Source: Verrucomicrobiota bacterium (GTDB lineage: Bacteria; Verrucomicrobiota; Verrucomicrobiia; Verrucomicrobiales; Akkermansiaceae). Taken from it: DNA of 56,862 bases. The DNA is taken from positions 1-56,862 of the forward strand of contig JAPLUI010000063.1 in the NCBI GenBank assembly GCA_026397725.1, in the 5' to 3' direction. Positions 1 through 8,774 of the stretch are shown here, piece after piece (the first letter of the stretch is position 1; every line of letters starts with the position of its first letter). The position numbers were made by a program, and so were the translations under genes. The notes under the pieces were generated by a model. It was not told where the DNA came from. It saw nothing but the letters and a program-made list of their open reading frames with translations, and did no database searches.

Positions 1-2
1 AT

Positions 3-3000
3 GGCAAGGTGCTCTTCAACAACGTCGCCTACTACGGCACGTATATGGAGGCGCGTTTCACCGGCCTGGATCCTAACAAGGAGTATGAGGTCGTCACTTC
101 GGTCAACCGCGGCAACTCAGCCTACACCACGCGCACCACCCAGTTCTCGATCTCGGACATTGACTCCGCTACCCAGGCCAGCACGGCCGGCGTGACGGTG
201 AATTCGCCGACATCGGTGACGTTCCTAACGGGCTACAACACCGTCACCGGCTACGTGGCGCGCTGGACCAACATCAAGTGCGGTGCCGACGGTGACTTCA
301 CCCTGCGCAATGACAACGGCGCCGGAACCACGCAGGGTTATTCCATGGACGGCATCATGCTCAAGGAAACGGACGGCACCCCTGCGGCCAACATCCTGAG
401 CTTCGGCCCTGGCGCCACCATTGGAGCGCTGTCCGGCAATGCCGCCGCCGTCACTTGGTATGTGCAGGGCACCTCGGCTGCGGCTCTCTCGCCCACCTTC
501 ACGCTCTCCGATGGCGCCACCTGCACCGTCGCCGGCAACCCGGCGGTTTCGGGTGAAACCCGCGACTTCACCAGCCCGGTGGAATACACCGTGACATCGT
601 CGGATTCGGCGATCACCAACATCTATACCGTGACGGTCAACCTGATTCCCTTTGAATCCACCGTGCTCTGGGACCTCAACGGAGGCGGGACATGGGACGT
701 CGGCTCGCCCAACTGGAAAGGGCAGGCATCGAATTTGACTACGGTCTATACCCAAGGCAACAGCGTGATTTTCGACAAGACAACCGGCGGCACGATCACC
801 ATCGCGTCCGGCATGGAGCCGCTCACCACCACGGTCAGCGCCACCTCCGGCACCTACACCTTCAGCGGAGGTCCGCTTGCCGGCACGGGGACGCTCACCA
901 AGTCGGGAAACGGCAATCTGGAGATCAACGCGAACAACACCTACAGCGGCGGCACCATCATCGACACGGGCAAACTGACGATGGCTGACCAGAAGAACGG
1001 CGCGCTGGGCACCGGCCCGGTCACCCTCAATGGCGGCACTCTCCAAGCGAACCGAATCAATACCGCGAATCCCTTGACCGTTACCGTTGGCAGGCTCTCG
1101 GCCGATGGCGGATGGGGCGGCACTTGGAGCGGCCCCGTCACCCTGAACGGTGACCTGACTGTCTATGTCCCGGGCTATGACCGCGTGTCCTTCTCCGGCA
1201 ACATCGGCGGAGTCGGCGGATTGATCGTGGAGGGTGGTGGGAGCCTACCGGGTGCGGGCAATGGCGTGATCTTAGGAGGCAACAATACTTACTCCGGAGA
1301 AACCCGTCTCATTTCTTACGGCCGGCTGACTTGTTCGAATATCGCCGCCCTGGGCAGCGGTCCCTTGAGCATCACCCTTGGTGCCAAACTTGATTTGAAC
1401 TACAGCGGCGAACACAACATCGCCGCGTTGACCCTCGGCGGGGTGCCGCAGGCCAGTGGCACCTACGGCTCCACTTCATCGGGTGCCGAGCACCAGAATG
1501 ACACCTACTTTGGCGGCACCGGCATGGTGAGGGTTCCCGCGAGTTCGTTCTGTAACATGCTCACCTTCAGTTTCGGCGTGCTGGGGTCCGCCACGATTAG
1601 CGACACCACGATCACCATGGAAGTGCCATACGGTACGGACCGGACGAATCTGGCCCCCACTTACACGGTTTCCGCCGGTGCCACCGGTTCGCCGCTTCCG
1701 GGCACCCTCCGGAACTTCACCGGCACGCAGAGTTACACGGTCACCGCCGAGGATGGCATCGCCGCCAAGACTTACTTCGTGACGGTCACCGAGGCCGTGC
1801 TGCCCGATATCTTCACCTGGGTCAGTGCCGCGTCCGGCAACTGGAGCGTCGCGGCCAACTGGACCAATGAACTGGCTACCATCTCCGCGCCGCTCGCCGG
1901 GGGCAGGGCAAGCTACACGCTCAATTTCACTGCGGCCGGCAGCCATACGCCCACCAACAACATGAACGCCGGCTTTGAGCTCAACCAACTCAATTTAGGC
2001 GCCACGGTGACCCTTGCCGGGAACAGTCTGGCGTTCGTTGCGAATGGTGCCACGCTGCCAACGATCAACCAGAACAGCGGATCCACCGTGACCATTTCCA
2101 ACGACTTGGACCTTGGATCCAACGCGACCTTCGGTGGTTCCGGCAATGGGCAAGTGAATCTCTCCGGCTCGCTCACGGGTACCGGCAGTCTCACCAAGAA
2201 CAGCTCCGGAGGGTTGACGCTCAACGGGGATTTCAGCACTTACAGCGGCGGCACCACCATCAATGCCGGCTCGCTCAATTTGGGCAAAAGTGCGAACGAT
2301 CTGCTTGGGACGGGCCCGGTGATCGTGAACTCGCCAGCCGCGCTCAACTTGAATGGCAACGGCAATCTAACGAACGCGTTCACGTTCAACGGCGCGACGG
2401 TGACCAATGGCAACAGTTTCTCGGCCAACCTGTATGGCCCCGTCACCTTGGCGGCCACCACGACCTTTGATCTATTTACCACGGGCAACATGAGCATCGG
2501 CGGCATCGTGAGCGGGCCGGGCGGTCTGACCAAGCTCGGCACAGGACAAGGCCCCTTGACCCTTTCCGGCGTCAACACCTACACCGGCCCAACCACCGTC
2601 ACGGGCGGCACATTGCAATGTAACAACGTAAACGCCCTGGGCAGCGGCGGTTTAATCATCAGCACCGGCGGCGCCAAGGTCAACCTGAACTACAGCGGCA
2701 CCCGGGCGATCGCCTCGCTGACCCTCGGCGGGGTGGCGCAGACAGCCTCCGGCTCTTACGGCTCCGTCGCTTCCGGTGCCGACTTCCGGGATGACACCTA
2801 CTTTGCCGGCAACGGCACGGTGACGGTGGGCGGTCTTTCCGGTTACACTGGCTGGGCCGACGCCAACGCACCCGGCCAAACCCCGGATCAGGACTATGAC
2901 AACGACGGCGTGGAAAACGGCATCGAATACTTCATGGGCCAGACGGGTTCCTCGTTCACCGCCATGCCCGGCCTGGACGGCACCAACACGGTCACCTGGC

Positions 3001-3176
3001 CGATGGATCCGGCCTACAGCGGCACCTATGAGGTCCAAACCTCGCCCGACCTCGTCACCTGGACCAATGTCGATCCGAAGCCCGTGCCCTCGGGCGGCAG
3101 TCTGAGCTACACCCTGCCAACGGGTGCGCCAGGTGGCAAGAGCTTCGTCCGCCTGCTCGTGACGCCGACGCCATAA
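3..3176 (+). CDS. Autotransporter-associated beta-strand repeat (PATR) surface protein, 5' truncated by window edge
   Basis: The reading frame is open from the window edge, so the true N-terminus and any signal peptide are missing; about 1057 residues remain. Four passenger-type repeats of the form G-x-L-x-K-x-G-x-G-x-L-x-L-x-x-x-N-T-Y-(S/T)-G are visible (near 885-1050, 1215-1340, 2170-2330 and 2515-2660). Two Ig-like segments of the DUF5018 kind, each opening with N-x-L-(S/T)-F and ending in Y-T-V-T, lie near 390-630 and 1555-1795. The C-terminus has a thrombospondin-type-3-like calcium motif (DQDYDNDGVENG, near 2890) followed by a short beta-rich tail typical of Verrucomicrobiota secreted proteins. 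No outer-membrane beta-barrel follows, so classical autotransport is unlikely. Probably a long beta-helical surface or extracellular protein; ligand unknown. Confidence 0.85.
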   Translation, partial: GKVLFNNVAYYGTYMEARFTGLDPNKEYEVVTSVNRGNSAYTTRTTQFSISDIDSATQASTAGVTVNSPTSVTFLTGYNTVTGYVARWTNIKCGADGDFTLRNDNGAGTTQGYSMDGIMLKETDGTPAANILSFGPGATIGALSGNAAAVTWYVQGTSAAALSPTFTLSDGATCTVAGNPAVSGETRDFTSPVEYTVTSSDSAITNIYTVTVNLIPFESTVLWDLNGGGTWDVGSPNWKGQASNLTTVYTQGNSVIFDKTTGGTITIASGMEPLTTTVSATSGTYTFSGGPLAGTGTLTKSGNGNLEINANNTYSGGTIIDTGKLTMADQKNGALGTGPVTLNGGTLQANRINTANPLTVTVGRLSADGGWGGTWSGPVTLNGDLTVYVPGYDRVSFSGNIGGVGGLIVEGGGSLPGAGNGVILGGNNTYSGETRLISYGRLTCSNIAALGSGPLSITLGAKLDLNYSGEHNIAALTLGGVPQASGTYGSTSSGAEHQNDTYFGGTGMVRVPASSFCNMLTFSFGVLGSATISDTTITMEVPYGTDRTNLAPTYTVSAGATGSPLPGTLRNFTGTQSYTVTAEDGIAAKTYFVTVTEAVLPDIFTWVSAASGNWSVAANWTNELATISAPLAGGRASYTLNFTAAGSHTPTNNMNAGFELNQLNLGATVTLAGNSLAFVANGATLPTINQNSGSTVTISNDLDLGSNATFGGSGNGQVNLSGSLTGTGSLTKNSSGGLTLNGDFSTYSGGTTINAGSLNLGKSANDLLGTGPVIVNSPAALNLNGNGNLTNAFTFNGATVTNGNSFSANLYGPVTLAATTTFDLFTTGNMSIGGIVSGPGGLTKLGTGQGPLTLSGVNTYTGPTTVTGGTLQCNNVNALGSGGLIISTGGAKVNLNYSGTRAIASLTLGGVAQTASGSYGSVASGADFRDDTYFAGNGTVTVGGLSGYTGWADANAPGQTPDQDYDNDGVENGIEYFMGQTGSSFTAMPGLDGTNTVTWPMDPAYSGTYEVQTSPDLVTWTNVDPKPVPSGGSLSYTLPTGAPGGKSFVRLLVTPTP

Positions 3177-3189
3177 CATGAATCAACTG

Positions 3190-3215
3190 AGGGTGCGGCA
3201 CCCCCGCCGCACCCT
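3190..3215 (+). terminator. Strong hairpin after the PATR gene
   Basis: A perfect 9-bp stem (AGGGTGCGG / CCGCACCCT) with an 8-base loop sits 14 bases after the stop of the repeat protein. The following bases are C-rich and then ATTTCTATT, so the U-tract is weak. It is probably a transcription terminator. Its position also argues against starting the next gene upstream at 3178. Confidence 0.6.
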
Positions 3216-3279
3216 CCCCCACGCGATTTCTATTGGTGGAAACAACGAAATCAAGAACCCGAACCATAGAATTCCACCC

Positions 3280-5448
3280 ATGTCCGACTCGCTCGTATTC
3301 CCAGCCACCACTCCAAATCGCTCCAGTCCCAACCATCCCGCCCGCGACACACATCATGGTGTCGAGGTAATGGATGAATACCGCTGGTTGGAGGATGGCA
3401 AGGATCCCGCCGTGAGGAGGTGGACGGACGCCCAGAACCGGCGCACGCGGAATCATCTCGACACGATCGAGAGCCGGGCCGACGTCTTCGCGCAATTGAC
3501 CGCCCTGTTCGCGCAGGTCACGCCTTCCTATAGCGAACCCGTCGCGCGTCCAGGCGGCCTTTTTGCCTTCAAGTTCCAACCGCCAAAACAGCAGCGCCTG
3601 CTGGTCATCCTGACACTCGCATTGGCCGGGGATCCGATCCCGGAAAGGATTTTGCTCGACCCCAACGAACTGGAGCCCAAAGGCCATGTGAGCATCGATT
3701 GGTTCGTGCCATCCCCTAACGGCAAACTGGTGGCGATCTGTCTGTCCGAATACGGCAGCGAGGAGGGCACGCTGCATTTCTATCACACGGAAACCGGGCT
3801 GGCCCTGCCCGACCGCATCCCACGGGTCCAGTATCCGACCGGGGGCGGCTGCGCGGCCTGGGAACCCGATGGCTTGGGGGTCTTTTACACCCGCTACCCG
3901 CATCCGGATGATCGTCCGTGCGCGGATCTCAGGTTCTATCAACAGATCTACCGCCATCGCCTGGGAACGCCGGATACGAACGACGAGTATGCGGTCGGAG
4001 GCGGCTTTCCGCGCATTGCCAGCACCGTTCTGGATGCTTCGCCGGACGGCCGATGGCTGCTCGCCAGCGTGGCCAACGGTGATGGCGGACAATATGCCCA
4101 CTGGCTGCTGGATATGGAGCAGGCCGATCCTTGCGCGTGGCGGCAGGTCACTCGTTTTGAAGACTCTATCAAAGAGGTGTCCCCCGGCAAAGATGGCACG
4201 GCGATTTACCTGCGCTCGGTGCAAGGCGCACCGCGCGGGAAGATTCTCCGCCTGCCGACCGATGGCAGCATGGCGTTGGCCGATGCACCGGTCCTGGTGC
4301 CGGAGGGCGATGCGGTGATGGAGGGCTTGGTTGCCACGGGTTCCCATCTCTATCTATCGGAAATGGTGGGTGGACCGTCGCGTGTCCGCCGCTTCGATCT
4401 CATGGGCGGAAATCCCCGCGATCTGCCGATCCCCGCGGCTTGTGGCGTGATGGATCTCATTGCGCTGGCGGATCACGATGCCGACGACCGCGTTCTTTAC
4501 CGTCTCACCAGTTATACCGAGCCGGACGCCTGGTGCCTTTATGATCCGGCGGCGGACGGCGGTGCGGGATGTTCTGTCAAAACGGCCATGACCAACACCT
4601 CGCCGGTGGATTTGAGCGACATCGAAGTGCTGCTGGAGTTCGCAGTGAGCAAGGATGGCACCCGGGTTCCCGTCAATATCCTGCGGCGCAAGGGCACACC
4701 GCTCGACGGCAACAATCCCACTCTCCTTCAAGGTTACGGCGGCTACGGTTACTGCATGCAGCCACAATTCAACTGCACGCTGCGGCTGTGGTTCGATCGC
4801 GGCGGGATTTATGTCATGGCCAATCTCCGTGGCGGCGGTGAATACGGCACGGAGTGGCATCTCAACGGCAATCTCACCCGCAAGCAGAATGTCTTCGACG
4901 ACTTCGCGGCCTGCGCCCGGCACTTGATCGAGCGGGGTTACACCTGCCCGGCAAGACTGGCGGTGGAAGGACGGAGCAATGGCGGCTTGCTGATGGGTGC
5001 ATTCCTGACCCAGCACCCGGACCTTGCGCGCGCGGTGGTCGCCCATGTCGGGATCTTTGACATGCTGCGCTTCGAATTGGAACCGAACGGCGCATTCAAT
5101 GTCACCGAATTCGGCAGCGTCGAGGATCCCGCGCAATTCAGGGCGATGCATGCTTACTCCCCCTATCACCAGGTGCGGGACGGCACCTCATATCCCGCAG
5201 TCTTGTTGCTGACAGGCGAGAACGACGGCCGGGTCAGTCCGGCGAATTCGCGCAAAATGGCCGCCCGTCTGCAACAGGCCAACGCTTCCGCCAATCCGAT
5301 CCTCGTGCAGCTCAGCTCAGCCGCGGGCCACGGCATGGGCACCGCCCTCGCCGAACACATCGCGGAAAATGCCGACGTCCTCGCCTTTCTCTTCAACCAG
5401 TTGGGGATGACGCAAGCGCCGACCCGCGATGTCGAACGGTCGGTCTGA
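3280..5448 (+). CDS. Prolyl oligopeptidase (peptidase family S9A)
   Basis: A 722-residue serine peptidase that cleaves short peptides after proline. The N-terminal YRWLED motif is the S9A signature, followed by a seven-bladed propeller region and a C-terminal alpha/beta-hydrolase domain. The catalytic triad is visible: Ser566 in GRSNGG, Asp649 in GENDGR and His684 in AAGHG, matching the order and spacing of porcine POP (554/641/680). The frame is open to an ATG at 3178, but that start would translate through the terminator hairpin at 3190-3215 and add 34 residues with no family counterpart, so the ATG at 3280 (MSDSLV) is preferred. No signal peptide is evident, so it is probably cytoplasmic. 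It precedes the glycan locus and need not belong to it. Confidence 0.93.
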   Translation: MSDSLVFPATTPNRSSPNHPARDTHHGVEVMDEYRWLEDGKDPAVRRWTDAQNRRTRNHLDTIESRADVFAQLTALFAQVTPSYSEPVARPGGLFAFKFQPPKQQRLLVILTLALAGDPIPERILLDPNELEPKGHVSIDWFVPSPNGKLVAICLSEYGSEEGTLHFYHTETGLALPDRIPRVQYPTGGGCAAWEPDGLGVFYTRYPHPDDRPCADLRFYQQIYRHRLGTPDTNDEYAVGGGFPRIASTVLDASPDGRWLLASVANGDGGQYAHWLLDMEQADPCAWRQVTRFEDSIKEVSPGKDGTAIYLRSVQGAPRGKILRLPTDGSMALADAPVLVPEGDAVMEGLVATGSHLYLSEMVGGPSRVRRFDLMGGNPRDLPIPAACGVMDLIALADHDADDRVLYRLTSYTEPDAWCLYDPAADGGAGCSVKTAMTNTSPVDLSDIEVLLEFAVSKDGTRVPVNILRRKGTPLDGNNPTLLQGYGGYGYCMQPQFNCTLRLWFDRGGIYVMANLRGGGEYGTEWHLNGNLTRKQNVFDDFAACARHLIERGYTCPARLAVEGRSNGGLLMGAFLTQHPDLARAVVAHVGIFDMLRFELEPNGAFNVTEFGSVEDPAQFRAMHAYSPYHQVRDGTSYPAVLLLTGENDGRVSPANSRKMAARLQQANASANPILVQLSSAAGHGMGTALAEHIAENADVLAFLFNQLGMTQAPTRDVERSV

Positions 5449-5527
5449 TTCCCCGGTATCCATCTCCACTTTCGCAATCCGCTACGGTCTCCGAATCAAA
5501 ATCATCCAACGTATCCTAACCAATCCT

Positions 5528-8500
5528 ATGAAACGATCATCCACCATTATCCTCACCCTTTTCGTGCTCGCTGCCCAACTCCATGCCGGGGCCAGTGGCG
5601 GTAACGGCGACGGGTTTTACACCGAAGAACCCATGTTCCAGTCCCGTCCGGACCCGACCCGTGAGAGGTATTTCGGCGGTATTGGCACCACCGGCCTCAA
5701 GCCGCGGATCTATCCGGGTGTGGTCCTCAAGGTGGAGCAAATGGCACCCGGGTCCCCGTCCGAGGGGAAGTTCGCCAAGGGCGATATCCTCACCGGAATC
5801 AATGGGACAGATCTCAAAGGCCTCAACCCGTTCGTCGCGATGGGCAACGCCCTCACCAAGGCCGAAGCCACGGACGGCAAGATGATTTTCGATGTGACCT
5901 CCGCCGACGGCAAGACCCGGCGCAAGGAAACCGTCACCATTCCCGTGCTCGGCGCCTACAGCAAGACCTGGCCGCTGGATTGCCCGAAGTCAAAACGCAT
6001 CATCGAGGAGGCCGCCGCCTTTTATTCCGACCCGAAGAAATTCAACGAGGGCGGCATTCCCGGTGCCCTCGTTTGCCTCTTCCTCCTTTCCACCGGCGAT
6101 GACCAGTATCTGCCTCGGGTGAAAGCCTACTTCGATGCCTTTCCGAAGGATGTCAGTGCCATCGGCGACCATACCTGGAACAACGGCTACAACGGCATCG
6201 CCTGCGGCGAATACTACCTGCGTACCGGAGACAAGTCGGTATTGCCCATCATGCAGCATTATTGCGACGACGCGAAGGCGCGCCAGAAGTTCGACTGCGG
6301 GTGGACGCATTGGAGCAATGGAGTTTCTCCCGGCTATGTGGCCGGTGGCCTGCTGCACGCGGCAGGCGCGCAGTTGCTCACCACGCTGCTGCTGGGCAAG
6401 GAATGCGGCGTGAATGTCGATGAGAAGACCTTGCTCGGCGCGCTCCGCCACTTCTACCGCTTCGCGGGCCACGGCGGGGTCGCCTACGGCGATCACCGCG
6501 CCGAGGGCGGGTTTGGCTCGAATGGCAAGGATGGCATGATCGCGGCCGCCATGCAGATCGCCTCTGGTGCGCAAGGTGATACGACGATTTACCAGCAGGC
6601 CGCGAAGTCCCTGGCCATGGCGATGCTGGACAGCTACCCGGGGCTGGCGATGGGTCATGGCGATGAAGGCCGTGGTGACGGCATCTGGACGAGTATCATC
6701 AACTCCCATCTGGTGAAGGAAAAGCCAGTGCTCTACCGCGAGGCTATGGATCGTCTCACCTGGTGGCATGACCTCAGCCGTGAACCCGGTGGCAGCATCG
6801 GTATCGCGACGATGGAATGGGGCGATGGCAAAGTCGGCTCCTCAGGTCCCGGCATCGGACTTTCCTATACCGCGCCCTTGCAAACTTTGCGCATCACCGG
6901 CGCACCGCCAACGAATTTCTCGCAAAAATACACCCTGCCCGAAAACTTGTGGGGCACCAAGGCGGACTTGGCTTTCTTTTCCATCGACCACAACCCGAAA
7001 TTCCATGAATACGGCCCGGAAGAACCCGCCCATATACCCTTCTACGCATTGGGTGATGGTTATCAGAAACCTGAGAAAGACCTCAGCAGCCTCCCTCGGG
7101 AAATCATGCTGAAGAACATGCATCACCGGCGCTACATCGTCCGCACCCAGGCCGCCTTGGCACTGCGCAAGGTGGGCGCATTGGATGAACTTGAGAAATT
7201 TCTCAGCGACCCCGACCCGCGCTTGCGGCGTGCGGCCCTCGATGGCCTCATTGATTGGAGGTACTGGTTTGGGCCAGGCAACGAACCCATCTCCACCGAG
7301 CAGCTTACTCCCGGGATGTTGGCAGCCATCACCAAAATGCTCTCCGATCCCAAGGAATCGTGGTATGTCAAATCTGGCGCCCTGATGACCCTCAAGCTCG
7401 CCCCGGCCAAGGATATCCAGGAGCGCTACAAGCTCATCCAGCCTTGGATCAAGCACTCCGACTGGTGGATGCGCGAGGCCGCCTTCTTCGCGCTCTCCGG
7501 CCTCGCGAAAGATGATGCCCTCTACATCAAGATCCTTCCGACACTCCTGACCATGGCGACCAGCGAAAATCACACCATGCCCCGCGAATGGATGAAGAAT
7601 CACTTCGAAGAGGCCCTGCGGAACAAGAAACCGGAAAGCGAGGCCGGAAAACTGATCATCGCAGGAATGAAGAAAGCCGTGTCCGCAACCGAAATCAAGA
7701 GCGGCGTGCGTTCCGGCGAAGGTGCTTACAACGTCATGGAAGTCGTCAAGCTCTGCTTGCACACGGATCCCACCCTTGCCCCTGCGCTCGCCACTGCCCT
7801 GATACTGCGATTCAGCGACTTGCAAACCGGCGATCTCGTCGGAATCGTGGCAGCGCCAAGCTCAAATCCAGCCGGAGAGCCATTCGGATTTTTCACGCTG
7901 CTGGAAAAACTGGACTCCAAGCAACGCAAGGAGCTCACCGACATCCTCTATACGGCTTACCGCCCGGAAATTGCCAAGCGGCTTCGCTCCTACAAGGACT
8001 ATGAGGAAGTCCATAAGCCGGGCATCGTGAGCACCCTCATCGACCTCGCGAAACTCCGGAATCCCACCGCTGGCTGGAAACCGATCGGCAAGGTGCCAGC
8101 GTCAGAGCTTGTCTGGCGCTTCAAGTCCTTCGATGCCTCCGCGGAAAAAGACCAACTCCCGACCCGTGAGAGAAGACGCTTCCGCGATATAACCATGCCC
8201 GACGATCTCAAAGACTGGTTCAAGCCCGAACATGACGACAGCAAGTGGAATGCCGGACGCGCGCCCATCGGCACCGGCCTCTACAAACAGGGCCGTGTCT
8301 CCTTTGCCAATCCATCTGATTGGGGCAAAGGGGAATTCATCGTCGCGCGCACAACCTTCGAGGTGGATGCCCTCGACTTCGATTCCTACCGCCTGAGCAT
8401 CCTCTGTCCCCAAGGTTTCCGAGTCTATCTCAACGGCCACGAGATCGTGGGCTACGGATGGTGGCAGGACAAACCCCACTATGCTCCCTGGCCCCTCGGA

Positions 8501-8641
8501 TCTGGCGAGATCGCGCACCTGAAAAAGGGCCCCAATGTGATCGCTGTCTATACCAACGTGGAATACGACGAGAGAACGAAAGCCCCCTTCGGCCAGTTGG
8601 ATTGCTACTTCGAGGGCTTGAAGCACTCGGACTTGGAGTGA
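5528..8641 (+). CDS. DUF6288-type PDZ/HEAT protein with C-terminal jelly-roll module (copy 1)
   Basis: A secreted protein of 1037 residues. The signal peptide is MKRSSTIILTLFVLAAQLHA. A PDZ-like domain follows (about 50-135; TGLKPRIYPGV and GDILTGINGTDLKG), then a long alpha-helical region matching my memory of DUF6288 (N-N-G-Y-N-G-I-A-C-x-E-Y-Y-L-R-T-G-D; WTHW). HEAT-like repeats follow (about 520-700; SDPDPRLRRAALDGL), then a beta-sandwich resembling GH2 sugar-binding domains (about 870-1035; DDSKWNAGRAPIG, GFRVYLNGHEI). That last module also ends the copy at 26381 and the esterase at 41112. The frame extends upstream to 5429, but the ATG at 5528 begins the signal peptide and is shared with the broken copy at 11224. 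No catalytic motif is recognised; a periplasmic or surface scaffold or glycan-binding role is only inferred. Confidence 0.8.
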   Translation: MKRSSTIILTLFVLAAQLHAGASGGNGDGFYTEEPMFQSRPDPTRERYFGGIGTTGLKPRIYPGVVLKVEQMAPGSPSEGKFAKGDILTGINGTDLKGLNPFVAMGNALTKAEATDGKMIFDVTSADGKTRRKETVTIPVLGAYSKTWPLDCPKSKRIIEEAAAFYSDPKKFNEGGIPGALVCLFLLSTGDDQYLPRVKAYFDAFPKDVSAIGDHTWNNGYNGIACGEYYLRTGDKSVLPIMQHYCDDAKARQKFDCGWTHWSNGVSPGYVAGGLLHAAGAQLLTTLLLGKECGVNVDEKTLLGALRHFYRFAGHGGVAYGDHRAEGGFGSNGKDGMIAAAMQIASGAQGDTTIYQQAAKSLAMAMLDSYPGLAMGHGDEGRGDGIWTSIINSHLVKEKPVLYREAMDRLTWWHDLSREPGGSIGIATMEWGDGKVGSSGPGIGLSYTAPLQTLRITGAPPTNFSQKYTLPENLWGTKADLAFFSIDHNPKFHEYGPEEPAHIPFYALGDGYQKPEKDLSSLPREIMLKNMHHRRYIVRTQAALALRKVGALDELEKFLSDPDPRLRRAALDGLIDWRYWFGPGNEPISTEQLTPGMLAAITKMLSDPKESWYVKSGALMTLKLAPAKDIQERYKLIQPWIKHSDWWMREAAFFALSGLAKDDALYIKILPTLLTMATSENHTMPREWMKNHFEEALRNKKPESEAGKLIIAGMKKAVSATEIKSGVRSGEGAYNVMEVVKLCLHTDPTLAPALATALILRFSDLQTGDLVGIVAAPSSNPAGEPFGFFTLLEKLDSKQRKELTDILYTAYRPEIAKRLRSYKDYEEVHKPGIVSTLIDLAKLRNPTAGWKPIGKVPASELVWRFKSFDASAEKDQLPTRERRRFRDITMPDDLKDWFKPEHDDSKWNAGRAPIGTGLYKQGRVSFANPSDWGKGEFIVARTTFEVDALDFDSYRLSILCPQGFRVYLNGHEIVGYGWWQDKPHYAPWPLGSGEIAHLKKGPNVIAVYTNVEYDERTKAPFGQLDCYFEGLKHSDLE

Positions 8642-8774
8642 AAAGACCCGCGTCCCCGCAAGCATTCTATCGGACACCCATTTCTTTCCCTTCGTCTGAA
8701 TCAAAAGCGCAGTGAGGCCACCTGCACGCGTAACAACCGTCAGAAGAAATCATACCGCACTGCACATCCCAGTC

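Noticed and set aside
3178..3279. Upstream start for the prolyl oligopeptidase at 3178
   Set aside because: It would run through a 9-bp terminator hairpin and add residues with no family counterpart; 3280 gives the normal S9A length.
3055..4347. Long antisense reading frame over the prolyl oligopeptidase (and similar ones at 225-1046, 6842-7825, 26462-27808, 45586-46596 on the - strand)
   Set aside because: They mirror strong coding frames with clear families on the + strand, have no recognisable domains, and are expected in GC-rich DNA.
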